41,684 nucleotides of DNA from Gamarada debralockiae (taxonomy: Eukaryota; Ascomycota; Leotiomycetes; Helotiales; Hyphodiscaceae): the NCBI GenBank assembly GCA_002803225.1, contig NXFV01001357.1:1-41684 (forward strand). Reading direction: 5' to 3'. This document shows, one piece after another, positions 28,869 through 39,417 of the stretch. The translations under genes were made by a program, and so were the position numbers. How positions within the stretch are numbered: position 1 is the stretch's first letter; each line of letters starts with the position of its first letter. The notes below the pieces were generated by a model. That model was not told the DNA's origin. It did no database searches and saw only the letters and a list, made by a program, of their open reading frames with translations.

Positions 28869-30376
28869 AGACGGGAATGGATTTATTTGAGTTGATACAC
28901 AAGGACATCTCTTCTACCGACTATCCTAGTACGTTATCAATAAGAGATTTACTATATGCGAAAGAGTATCAGAATACCTCTCTCTAAGTACCTCTTTTTA
29001 TAGTGCTAGCACATCTACCTTTATCCTCACTGCTTCTTTCCTCTCTCTTTAGTGATAATGCGTTGTGTAATGGGAGCATAGACCTTGAAGGAACAGTCTA
29101 GATTGTGAAGGCCCTAGAGCGGTAAATGAAGCTACGGAAGTCCCGAAGAATTTCGATACTGGCTTCTATGTAAGCTAATAGGTGCTACGTAGCTAGGTCT
29201 ACTAGTTCTTCCAAACTTTTCCTTCCCTGGATTAGTGCCACGGATCACGAAACTTGTGCTTTAATTTTGATACTTACGGCTCTTCTTGGGAGGATGCATC
29301 GCTGTTGAGACTATCTGTGGAAGCTCCAGTATTGAAGGCTGGAGCTTGATCCGCTGGAGCATGGATCAAAGCGCTCACGGGAGCGGAAACGAGAGTGTTT
29401 TCTGGTTTCATTGTGGAAGAATGGTCACTGTGAATTGTGTGACTACCACATGTCAGTCTCTTTATCCTAGGGGCTGATTCTGAGGGCTAGGTCGTTCCAA
29501 CCTTGGATGTATGGGCGAGGGTGGAAATGATACAGTCTTTGCGAATTGATATTGAGTAGGGCTGCTTCCACCGTCTTCTTATATACTTCTTGCACATACT
29601 TTCAGGTTCTCCACAGCGAACAATCTTCCTACCTTCCATCGGCTTTTGCCGGAACCGTCAATTGCACATCCAATACCCTTACTCCATTGCTTGAGTGGAA
29701 GTTTCCTCTGTTACCCTCATCCTCGATTGGGTACACGAGTCGTCTTTCCTCGTGAAGACCAAGTTTTGCTTCCCTGAGTAAAACAATTCTACTGTACCGA
29801 TACACCTTCATAGGCTGGAATCTCGATTGAAGAGGTACATCTATATTGAGAAGGGTTTTGTGCTTCGATTAGGCTACTGACAGGTCGATATTCGACCTTC
29901 TCAAAGATCGTGGCTTGGGGAGGCTCCCGAATTGTCCATGCGGTGAGCTCATATGCAGACTTTCCCAGCCCCCAGGCAAGTTGCACCACACCACTACGAA
30001 TTATCGAAAAGCATCAACATAGAGTACATCTTTGTTGATGAAATTCATTCCAATGAAGCGCACTCTTCCTATTGATCGTAGAATCTTTCTACTCTAAACA
30101 ATTAGAAAGTGCCCTATGCTCTAGTCGGGCGTCTTTGGGAAATTGGAAAATTGGCCGAAGGGCGACTCATTTCGATTGCAGGAATATGGTTTAAGTGTTG
30201 GAATTTCTACAGAAGCACCCTCATAATCTATCTTCCTTATCGATGCTCGTATTTCAATTGCAACTCAGAAACTGCAAAGGCTTCTACTGATACCAACCAG
30301 ACACTGGCTTATATGAATGAGCAACACATATAACACGAGCCACAAAACTGGAAACGTCGAATTTCTTCCACGTATC
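28869..30376. other. Gene-poor stretch with one possible decayed coding piece
   Basis: The first part (28900-29280) is AT-rich low-complexity sequence. On the minus strand, 29789-29989 (WGLGKSAYELTAWTIREPP and onward) and 29632-29811 (EAKLGLHEERRLVYPIED) read like protein in two different frames and overlap at their junction. They may be remains of one gene broken by a frameshift. I do not recognise it. Nothing else is seen. Confidence 0.35.
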
Positions 30377-31794
30377 TCAAACTTTTATAGCTTGCTCGCC
30401 CTTCATACCACCTCCAGCCCTCTGTCCAAATCCCCACCCAATCTGATTCGCCAAGCGAATCTCAACGTCCAATTCCTCCGCCCACTGCCACACCAGGGCG
30501 GTATTCTTCTGGAACCCCCTACCAACCAACACCACATCCGCGACACCCTTCTGTAAAAGCTCCTCAGCCTGGAGCCCTCCCCTGATCATACCCACTACCC
30601 CAACCATCACTCCCGTTCCCTCAACCGCCTTCTTCACAGCGTGCGAAAATGATGCTTGGTAGCCTGGCCCGCTAATGATCTTCTGTTCGGCGAGCAATCC
30701 ACCTGATGTGATGTCGAGGAAGTCGACGCCCAAATCAGGAGAAGAGAGTGCCTTTGCAAGCTCAACGCACTGGTTAATGTCGAACCCAGGGATGGAGGGC
30801 ATATGCGTCACCCAGTCACTACCTGGAATACGGACCAGAAGAGGCATGGAGGAGGGAAGAAGTGTTCGTGTCAGCGCCGTGATTTCAAGGAGGAGACGCA
30901 TCCGGTTTTCGAAGGAGCCACTGTAGGGTTCTGGGAGGTGGTTTGTGGCTTCAACGAGTGTGGAGTGGATGAAGTAGCCGTGAGCAGCGTGGATCTCGAT
31001 TGCCTGAAAGACGATGTTAGCTTTGGTGAACAAGACAAAGTAGACACTAGCTGGGATTGGTAACCGACATCAACGCCTGCCTTCACAGCCCTCTTCACAG
31101 CTTCTCCAAAACTCTTCTTGAAATTCTCAATCTCCGCCAAGGTCATCGTCCTAGGGACACAAGTATTCCCATCATAAGGGACATCACTCGCACCGACGAC
31201 CTCGCTAGGCCACCCACCGACGTCCACAGTAGCAGCAGCCTTTCTATCAATCCAAGGGGCAACGGTACTTGCCTTCCGCCCGGCATGGCCAAGCTGAATG
31301 GCAACATGCTGCCCCTGAGAATGCGCAAAATCAACAATGCGCTTCAGCGGCGCGATCTGGCTGTCTTTCCAGAGTCCCGCGTCTTCGGGCGTGATTCTAC
31401 CCTCAGGAGTGACGGCCGTAGCTTCGATTATGGTGAGGCCTGGACCACGTGAGATGATGCCGCCCAAATGCACGAGGTGCCAGTCGGTGAAATGGCCGTC
31501 ATCGGCTGAGTACTCGCACATGGGTGAGACCATGATGCGGTTCTGGAGGATCAGCCCACGGAGTTTTAGTGGCTGGAAGAGGAGTGGGAGGGAAGTGCTC
31601 GAGGCGTCTTTGTGGATGATTGCCATTCCTGCTGGGATGGTTTGGAGGGGCGTGTAGTATGGTGCATTGGGTGCTGCTACGTTCTTCAGGCGATTCTGAG
31701 AATCGGGAACTTCGATGCGCTTGGTTGTCACGGGAGTTGGGTGCAATTCCAGGTGACCTGGGGTATGAGTTGTTGGACAGCTGTGGTCGGCCAT
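30377..31794 (-). CDS. Old-yellow-enzyme family NADH:flavin oxidoreductase
   Basis: An FMN enzyme that would reduce activated C=C bonds with NAD(P)H. Two exons (31794-31069 and 31003-30377) around a 65-bp intron with a weak donor (gtcggt) give 450 residues. After a 70-residue N-terminal extension the TIM barrel starts with LFQPLKLRGLILQNRIMVSP. Next comes MCEYSADDGHFTDWHLVHLG, which places it with the YqjM-like class. Further blocks are IIEATAVTPEGRITPEDAGLW, VAIQLGHAGRKAST, AIEIHAAHGYFIHSTL, PYSGSFENRMRLLLE, and the FMN phosphate site VGMIRGGLQAEELL with VLVGRGF. The loop after the HxAHGY motif reads STLVEATNHLPEPYSGS instead of the usual FLSPxxNxRxDxYGGS, so the active-site lid has changed. 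The N-terminal extension could be trimmed if a later ATG (about 31620, MAIIHKD) is used. Confidence 0.88.
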
Positions 31795-31922
31795 TTTTCT
31801 TGTAGATCTTGAAGAAAAGCTGTTGATTAATAACTTAAGCTAGAAGACGATTGATTTCGAAGAGGAAGTCGTCTTTGCAGTCTGTGGATGCAATGAGAGA
31901 GGCGGCTTGGCGACATCCCAGA

Positions 31923-31930
31923 GATATATA
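31923..31930 (-). promoter_or_regulatory. TATA-like run upstream of the OYE gene
   Basis: A TATATATA run about 130 bp before the minus-strand ATG at 31794. Spacing is acceptable for a fungal promoter. Confidence 0.35.
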
Positions 31931-33010
31931 TACCATTTCGAGCAGGAGAGAGGCCATGCCTTCACATGAAATTGCAAAACATAATCGCCGACTCTCCGTG
32001 CTATACTATATGTGGCTTCGATTGCATCCTCAGAGCGGCGCAGCTTCAAGAAATCCTTGATTTGGTGCTCGTTAAGCTGGGATATATGCAAAAGGTTCAG
32101 TCAACGAATCTGATGCAAGACGTGCCATGTTTTCATCGCTACCAGCCCTATGGGACCCGCTTTCAATTGGAGAGTTTCTTTAACGTTCCAGGATCGCACG
32201 AAGGAGCTCGGCACATCTCGCTCCGCAAACAGACCGAAGAGCGCGAATTTGTCCGAAAAAACAGTCAAACACGTTCAGAAAAGATCAGGTAGCTACTGAG
32301 CTGTAATCAAAAAGTTTGTGTTCCGTGTTTCAAAAACTCATATTTTTGGTGGTAGAAAAGAGGGTGCACGGATTTTGCGCTTCCAAGTCACAGACTTGGA
32401 ATGCCAGATGACTATGCGTTGAACAGCCACCAGCATGTTCATTATATCATCGAAAGAAATTTCAAGAATTCTACAAAAGGTCAGAGATATAGTATAGAAG
32501 AGATACTGCGGGGCATGCAAATTCAAACACAACCGCAGTGCTTCGTGGGTCAGCTTCGTCCCTGGAAGTGGGTTAGGGGAAGAAATTATTGACCAAAGGC
32601 AAAAAGGGTCCTGAAAACAATAAACCAGATCAACGTTCTCCTTAGCCTTGCTCAGCACGGTGTGTTCCTCATTAGCAACGCCGACACTTACTCCAATATA
32701 TCAATGTGGGCCAAAGTCCTTGGGATGCTGCAGGCGACAGATTCAATGGGCAAAGCCTTCGCCTAGTACAGAGAGAGAGACACGCAATGATGATGTTACA
32801 GGAGCCTATCCATCCGAATGTGTTTGCATGGTAAGCTTTTGAAATTTGGTGGTGTGACGCGTTATCATGTGAACGCATGTCACTGAAACTGCTCACGGGG
32901 TCTAGAAAGAACCCCTTGACATATATATTTTCTAATTCTAGCCGGCAGCAGCCGTAGCCAAGCAGCCCAAATGGGTCGCCCTTGTCCAACTCAGGTTGGC
33001 TCAGGTTGGC
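31931..33010. other. No gene recognised
   Basis: About 1.1 kb with overlapping short ORFs on both strands and no domain. A 10-bp direct repeat (tcaggttggc at 32991 and 33001) leads directly into the minisatellite. Confidence 0.4.
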
Positions 33011-33108
33011 TCACCCACAGCTCATCACCCACAGCTCATCACCCACAGCTCATCACCCACAGCTCATCACCCACAGCTCATCACCCACAGTTCATCACCC
33101 ACAGCTCA
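33011..33108 (+). repeat. Minisatellite, seven units of 14 bp
   Basis: Unit tcacccacagctca is repeated seven times head to tail, with one C-to-T change in the sixth unit (tcacccacagttca). The unit is not a multiple of three, so the ORFs that cross it change repeat frame and are probably not real genes. Confidence 0.95.
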
Positions 33109-33713
33109 GGCTAAAGCACCACAGCCCAGGTCCCAAGACGGAAATAGAAATTGCTCATGTCGAGATTTCGACATCGAACCACTTGTTTCAACGGGGTCCG
33201 AATATAATCGTATGAATCGCTCAATTCAAATTAGCCATCTAAAGTCGGTCACTTTAGAGGAACAGAGCTCTTCACTGGAAATTTCCCCCAGCACCGCGAA
33301 TAGTTCGAGTTTTAATCACATTAGCAATTGATCGGAAACTCTCAGCTGAGTTTGACATCTTTTGAAATAGAAGTCGAACTCGATGGTTTCATTGTAGAGT
33401 AATCTCACGTCCTCCTTTATGATCCAGGCAATTAAAAGCTGCTTCTGGCTTCTTCACCCTGCATGTTGTCACTGAGGGACTTAGAATCTTATTACCAAAG
33501 GGGAAGGGAGATAACAAAGATGAAGGTACAGAAGATAGAGAGTACATTCCACTGTATTCTTATTATCTATGAAAACCCTAGCAGAAACATTGCTTCAGAT
33601 ATAAGGAAGGTGTTGTTGGACTGATGCAAAGCCCTCATCTACAAAACCATGGTCTCCGACATCTGTATATCTAGCATTGAGCCAGACTCACTTTCCATAC
33701 ACTAATCGACTTA
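33109..33713. other. No gene recognised
   Basis: Sequence after the minisatellite. Two ORFs that run through the minisatellite end at about 33215 and 33331. Beyond them the stretch is AT-rich, without a coding frame I can support. Confidence 0.4.
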
Positions 33714-33894
33714 TCAGCTGAAACGTTCATCTAGGCAGTTTGTCAGAATCTAGACCGATGAAGGAACACGTACGAGGATCGCGAGGAGGTGGTTTAATAG
33801 GAGCATCGGTTTCGTTGCCGATTCGATTGACGTCTTCTGTGGCTGGTTGAAGTCTAAGGACTTGAGGTAGATGTTGACGTGAAGGTATGATCAT
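33714..33894 (-). CDS. Possible 45-residue small protein
   Basis: Two exons (33894-33774 and 33730-33714) around a 43-bp GT-AG intron (gtacgt...cctag) would encode 45 residues starting MIIPSRQHLPQVLRLQP and containing a proline-rich DAPIKPPPRDP. There is no signal peptide or membrane segment. A TATA run lies about 280 bp upstream, which allows a long leader. The same frame is open upstream to an ATG at 34086, so a 100-residue version ending in unspliced sequence is an alternative. I do not recognise the protein. The strong splice signals are the main support. Confidence 0.35.
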
Positions 33895-34171
33895 GATAAA
33901 TGAAGGATTGGTGATACTGGATTTAAAGAGTGTAGGTTGATGGGTGTTCCGTGAAGTGTTAAGCAGAGTGAGCTGAGAGTTGGGAAAGTCGAGCGCTCGA
34001 TAGAATGGAGACAGAGATCGGGAGGATCCGGCGTTGAGACTTTGGGAGATTGGTATGTAGCAAGAAAGAATACTTTGATCTTGCAATTGATCGTTGAAAG
34101 TGTTTGAAGAGATAAATTTCTCGAGGGCTGCTGATATGAAAATCGGAACCCTTTCTCGAGGTCGAAGGCAA

Positions 34172-34179
34172 TATATATA
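34172..34179 (-). promoter_or_regulatory. TATA run upstream of the small-protein locus
   Basis: TATATATA followed on the minus strand by a CT-rich leader. It fits a promoter for a minus-strand transcript crossing 33714-33894. Confidence 0.35.
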
Positions 34180-35090
34180 CAGTTGCCTGTCTTGTGTTGC
34201 AATTTCATCACCGCATTAGAACATGTCTATTATCAGAAACCAAGTCCTGTCGGAGTTTCCTACACGTCAGCTGGATGCAAGTCGTATTTCTGAATGGAGG
34301 AATAGTTCTAATCGAGCAGGAAGGGTCTGATGAGTTGGCTTGAATGCTTGTTACTTTCCAATCCATGGAGCACTCCTGAGAATTGGTACAAACACCAATA
34401 AGATTACAAAGCAGCTTACATGAACAAAGGCAACTACCATTCTTTCCAGCGTTTGTAAGTATGTTTGCCAGTGTTCCCCCTTGCTCAACTTTTAGGTAGC
34501 ATGATACTGAAACTAAAATAAAGCTGGCTATTATCCAATTTTCTATATGGCTTTTTGGGGTTATCACCCTGGTCAATTTCTTGCGCCTCATTTTGAGGAA
34601 AGGAAAGATGCAGGGCAATGGACTGTTAACTATGCAGCCTACGTAGATCGACCATGAATGAGATTTTGGATGGAGCCACTCACATCTGTAGATGCTTCGT
34701 ATAAACTACTCGGGATATTGTAGCGTCGTCTACTGACGATCCAAAAAACCATCAAGACATCGCAGATGCTCGCGTGTTTAGGCAATAGCCAATTACACCA
34801 CGTACCACTGGGGTGGGTTCTAAAGCCTCTCCTATGTACCCCTGCTTCGGATGTATTCTGGTTCCCACCAATCAGCCAAAACCACCAAAATCAAAAATTA
34901 GGCGAGCGGGTTTGGGTATCGACTAATAGCAGCACCCTGTATCGGGCACAGAGAATTTGTAGCTGGTTGATCACTTCGTCACAAAATTCTGCAAATGCCT
35001 GAAGTTTTCTATCATCTCTTCCCTCGACATCTTACACTTTTAGCTACTAAACTATCTTTGAGCTATTCTATTTATTTGATCTCGCTTCAA
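34180..35090. other. Intergenic region before the Clr5-ankyrin gene
   Basis: Divergent promoter region between the small-protein locus and the Clr5 gene. A minus ORF at 34208-34618 (136 codons) shows no domain. No clear TATA is seen just before 35091. Confidence 0.4.
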
Positions 35091-38000
35091 ATGTCTCGGC
35101 GAGTGTCTAGGGTACGAAATGACGACTACCAATGGGACCGCCATAAGGCTGCGATCAAGCACTTATATATCGTGGAGAACAGACCGCTTGAAGGCCCAGA
35201 TGGTGTGGTAGAAAGAATACGAGTCCTCACGAACAACGAATTCAACAAAACGTACAGCCTTAACTCCATCCACTCCTCTAGGCAATTGAACTGACGTTTT
35301 CAAGGCCACGACAATACGAAACTCGTCTTAGGAAATGGGGATTTCGGAAGAATCAACGCGGAGAACACTGGGCAATTATCGGGAGAAAGGTGGCGGCGAG
35401 GAAGGAAGAAGGGAAAGATAGCATTGTGTATTTTGAGGGCAAAGAGCTTCCGCAGACGAAGATTGACAAACGAATCTACTGCAATAGTTATGACATGACA
35501 TTCCAACATCATAACCAAGGTACGTTCAACCTTCCAAAAATCGGGATGCACTTTGTTTGACCACATTTCTCAGGATCAGTACCGGCAATACCTGAAGGCT
35601 TTGCTATTCTCACTCCTGTTGCCGAAGACCAAGAGCCGTTCCAGACATCCAATCTCCCTTTTATGGAATTCCAAGTTGCACTTCGGCTAAAGAGTATGTT
35701 CATACTGACTCATTTGAGCATTACAAAAGCCCTGTCAATCTCAAGCGGCCCCTTCCTTGGCCTAATTTATGTTCTCGTTTAATGTAGTTTTCTTATTTGT
35801 GGATTCCTTCCGAAGTCAAATTCTTGTCGCGCTTCACTGTCGTCCCAAAGTCGCATCAGTTTGAGTTAAAACTAACAAATGCGTAGGAGGTGCTCCTAGG
35901 TTATTGGATAGCACGGAAAACCATGACGATGTGCAAGACTTCCATGCAACATCTCGTGATGTCTACCTTGCTTCATTGTCTGGGGAGCCAACGGCACCCA
36001 AAGGCCCACAAGAAATCGAAGCTCACCGAAGAGCTGCCAACACGTACTATACAACCGTTCTTCCGACAATGAAATCGTTGCTTCCTTCTGTGGCAGTAGA
36101 AGAATATGCTGAGAGTGACTTGGGAACACTCCCATCTTTAGAAATATTGCACGAAGCCCATCTTCAGCTTCTCTGCTTCTCTGTGGCCAATAACTTTGCT
36201 GGCCTCCCCCATTTTTCACCCAACTTGATTTGGGACTTTGTGCGAAATCAAGTAATCGTGCGGGAATTCTTGCAACTGGCTCCAGGACCAACAACCAAAG
36301 TACTGGCAGAAAAGTTCTTCACGTGCGCTATTGAGAGTGGAGACGTGCAAGCCGTTGGATATCTTCTTCAAGAAGGGTACGTGGATGCAAACGAACACGT
36401 CTGCGTTGTTGGAAATGCTCGATACACTCCCGTAGAACTCTCGGCAAGGTTGCTGGATTTCCGTACGACCAATCTTCTCATTCACTACAAAGCAAATGTC
36501 AACAAGACGTATAGTGAATATGGGTACAAAGAGCGAGGAGCTCTTCAACACGCCATTAAATTTCATGGGACAGATACCCGCGTAGACCCTGCGCTTGTGC
36601 ATGTACTTCTCGACTCTGGAGCGAGAATAGACATACAGATCCTGAAAAGCGCTATCAGGCAGCGCAATGCACAGGTAGCTGAGATTCTTATCAGGAGAGG
36701 TGCTCATGATAATCACGATCTGTGGAATAAATCTGGGATATTCCACGCTGTCTTCAAGGTCCTGGACATTGAGACAGCCACGAGAATTTTCCAACTCATG
36801 TTGGAGGTCAACGCAAACATTACTTATTCCTCGACTGAATCTTCGGAATTTAATTGGTATTGGAATTCAGAGGTCGATGGAAGAACGTTACTTGATATAG
36901 CAGCACAGCGAGGATACATCGACCTAGTTCAAACAGTTCTTGGTTGCGGTGCTTTTCTCACGGAGAGCACGCTCATCTATGCCATCCAAAGCGCGAACAA
37001 GGATTTAATATCCTATGTCTTGCACCAGGGAGCAAAAGTAAATAGCCTTGCATCATCCGGCAAGACACCTTATTCTGAAGCAGTCCGTAATGGATACATG
37101 GATCTGGTGCAGGATCTTGAAGACAGAGGGGCCTTGGACGACATAGAGGATAGGTCACGCTTCAAGGCCGCAGTGTGTGCGGCATCAGAAGTTGGGAACC
37201 TAGGTATGCTTAAATACTTGGTCGAAAGAGTCGTAGATTTGCGCCATGAAATGCACGATGAGCTTGGCTGTGCTCTTGTGGAAGCAACCCACGCAGGGCA
37301 CGAAGAAGTGGCTTTGTTCCTGATCGATGTGGACGCAGATGTCAACATTGTCAACAGAGTAGCTCAGGGTTATCGTCAGGGTCCGCCACTGCATGAAGCA
37401 TTGAAGAAAAAAATGCGAAACCTCATTCAGGTACTTCTGAACGTTGGCGTTCATCTCAATTACGATGAGCCAGAAACCCCACTTCAGTCTGCTATCAACT
37501 GGGGCGATCATTCAATCATCAAAGATTTGATCTTCGCAGGTGCTAACGTCAACAAAGTCGAACGATTCTCAAGTTGCGAATCGCCACTGACGATGGCTGT
37601 TCGTAAAACGGACATTGAGCTGGTGCGGCTCTTGCTGGATGGAGGGGCCGACATCAACAACCCTTCTGCAAGAGACAGCTCAGCACTCGCAGCGGCAGTA
37701 ACTGAAGGCAACATTGACATGGTTCGTTTTCTGTTTGAGGAAGGTGCAGACCCTGACGATGCCATAGCACTCGTTGGAGCGACTTCAAAGAGCCCCGATT
37801 TTGTTCATCTGCTCCTGGAAGCCTTTGCAAAGCGATACCCTCGCGGTAAAAAAGGCTATGGGTCCCAAGCAGTTGCTAAAGCTATTGCAGAGGATAACTT
37901 AACATTGCTTGAAGTTCTGCTGCAATCATATGCAGATATTAGTACTCCCTGCGAGCAGAATAGGAGCATTTTCAGTCATTGGCTGATTTGCAAAGCTCCA

Positions 38001-38663
38001 CTTGCGCATGCAATCGAGAAAAATAGCTCGGCAATAGTCCAAAGGTTGATTGACCGAGAGCTTGATCTCAACGATATTATTTTAGTGGAAAGATCCATGG
38101 ATCCGACAAAAACCATCTCACTAAGACTAACAGCTCTGCTGGTTGCCGTCCGTACTAATGATCCCCAGATGTTGCAAATGCTCATCAACGCCGGGGCAAA
38201 AGTAAATCTTACAGCAACAAGAGGCGTCACGCGCACACCTCTTCAGATGGCAGCCGAACTCGGCAACATGGCAGCTTTGCAAGTTTTGATTAAGAATGGT
38301 GCAGCGGTAAATGCAGAACCTGCAGCAAGTGGAGGGGGAACGGCCTTGCAACTCGCGGCAATCGGAGGGTTTATAGGTATTGCAGAAGAGCTTCTCAAGA
38401 GAGGTGCTGATGTCAATGCCCCGCCTGCAAAGCGCCACGGAAGGACTGCACTTGAAGGTGCTGTGGAACATGGTCGTACTGACATGGTGCGGTTTCTGCT
38501 GAATGCTGGTGCTGAAATCAAGAGCCTGGGTCATCGTCAATATGACAGATTATTGAGGTTTGCAAGAGAAAATGGCCACCGAGTCATCCTTGAAATGGTC
38601 GAATCAATTGCACGTCCAGATGAGAATGTAAGCGTTCAATGTATTCTTCCAGATAATGAATAG
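35091..38663 (+). CDS. Clr5-domain ankyrin-repeat protein
   Basis: Four exons (35091-35251, 35305-35519, 35574-35693, 35887-38663) keep the frame and give 1,090 residues. The last intron, 193 bp, is long for this window. Residues about 10-75 are a Clr5 domain: DYQWDRHKAAIKHLYIVENRP, then after the first intron RQYETRLRKWGFRKNQRGEHW. Clr5 is a fungal DNA-binding-like N-terminal module, named after a fission-yeast silencing factor. A middle region without known domain follows. From about residue 310 to 1,060 come many ankyrin repeats, recognisable from pieces such as PLTMAVRKTDIELVRLLLDG, TPLQMAAELGNMAALQVLIK and GRTALEGAVEHGRTDMVRFL. Clr5-ankyrin proteins are numerous in Pezizomycotina, and their targets are mostly unknown. 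A role in transcription or chromatin is inferred only from the name domain. No damage is seen. Confidence 0.88.
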
Positions 38664-38949
38664 GGCATGATGGAGTTATTCAGTCATGAATACTTTTGGC
38701 TTAGATTAGAGCGGCCGTGACTCACGTCCTAGGACTAAACGGAGCCAACGAAAATGAACTTAGGGTCTGATTTTCCTGATAGCTTAACTGTTCTTCGTGA
38801 GCCCGTTTTTCAAGTCTGATGAATTTTCCACGACTGATGAAGGTATGCTCCTCATGGTTGGAAAGAGAGGTTAATTAGTCGCCGTCATCATCTTACTTGT
38901 GGATGTGTCGAAAGGTTGATTGCCGGAATAGAGTTAACCACCAATGCCA
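38664..38949. other. Intergenic, no gene recognised
   Basis: 3' flank of the Clr5-ankyrin gene, followed by the end of the minus-strand frame that stops at 38950. Confidence 0.4.
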
Positions 38950-39417
38950 TTACCTATCCTTCAACTTGCCCAAACTTACTTTACAGAAGCTCCACGCTTT
39001 TCTTTGTATCGAGATGACTGCCGCAAGCTCAAAGCCTAAACTAACGCTCGTCACTTCTTTCTCCGTCTCTACAGCCGTCCCCTCACCCAATCCCACTTGC
39101 CCGCTTGAAATCCCCCTCAACATCTCAATCAGAAAACTCCCCTCAGGATGCTCCTCTGTCGGCTCACCCCTCGGATCCATGAATGCCCTTTCTCCAGTCT
39201 TCAAGCTCAAGTCCGGATTCCCCTTCCCTCTCTCCCTTTTCTCTGCTTCAACACGCACACTCTCCCATCTTCCCACCTCCTACTCCGCCTTACTTGGCTG
39301 CCACCATCCCGGCGGCAAGTCCAGGTCAGGGAGTGTCCGCCCTACACACTCTTCGGTGGGAGTAGTACTGCGCACCAGCATATCATTGCCGCCAAGCGTT
39401 GACAGACCACCAATCAT
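38950..39417 (-). pseudogene. Unrecognised minus-strand gene fragment with one in-frame TAG
   Basis: From ATG at 39417 the frame reads MIGGLSTLGGNDMLVRSTTP, then LPDLDLPPGWWQPSKAE, then TAG at 39282-39280. It continues in the same frame through EVGRWESVRVEAEKRERG to FLIEMLRGISSGQVGLGEG and a stop at 38950, 155 sense codons in all. The composition looks like real protein and the plus-strand ORF opposite (38897-39463) does not, so I favour the minus strand. A TGG-to-TAG change in AE-W-EVGRWE would explain the stop. I do not recognise the family. The N-terminus may be missing. Confidence 0.4.

Noticed and set aside
33011..33108. CRISPR-like array
   Set aside because: Units are 14 bp, contiguous and without spacers, and the genome is eukaryotic. 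It is a minisatellite.
32982..33331. Two plus-strand ORFs (77 and 111 codons)
   Set aside because: They exist only because the 14-bp repeat has no stop in these frames; no coding features beyond it.
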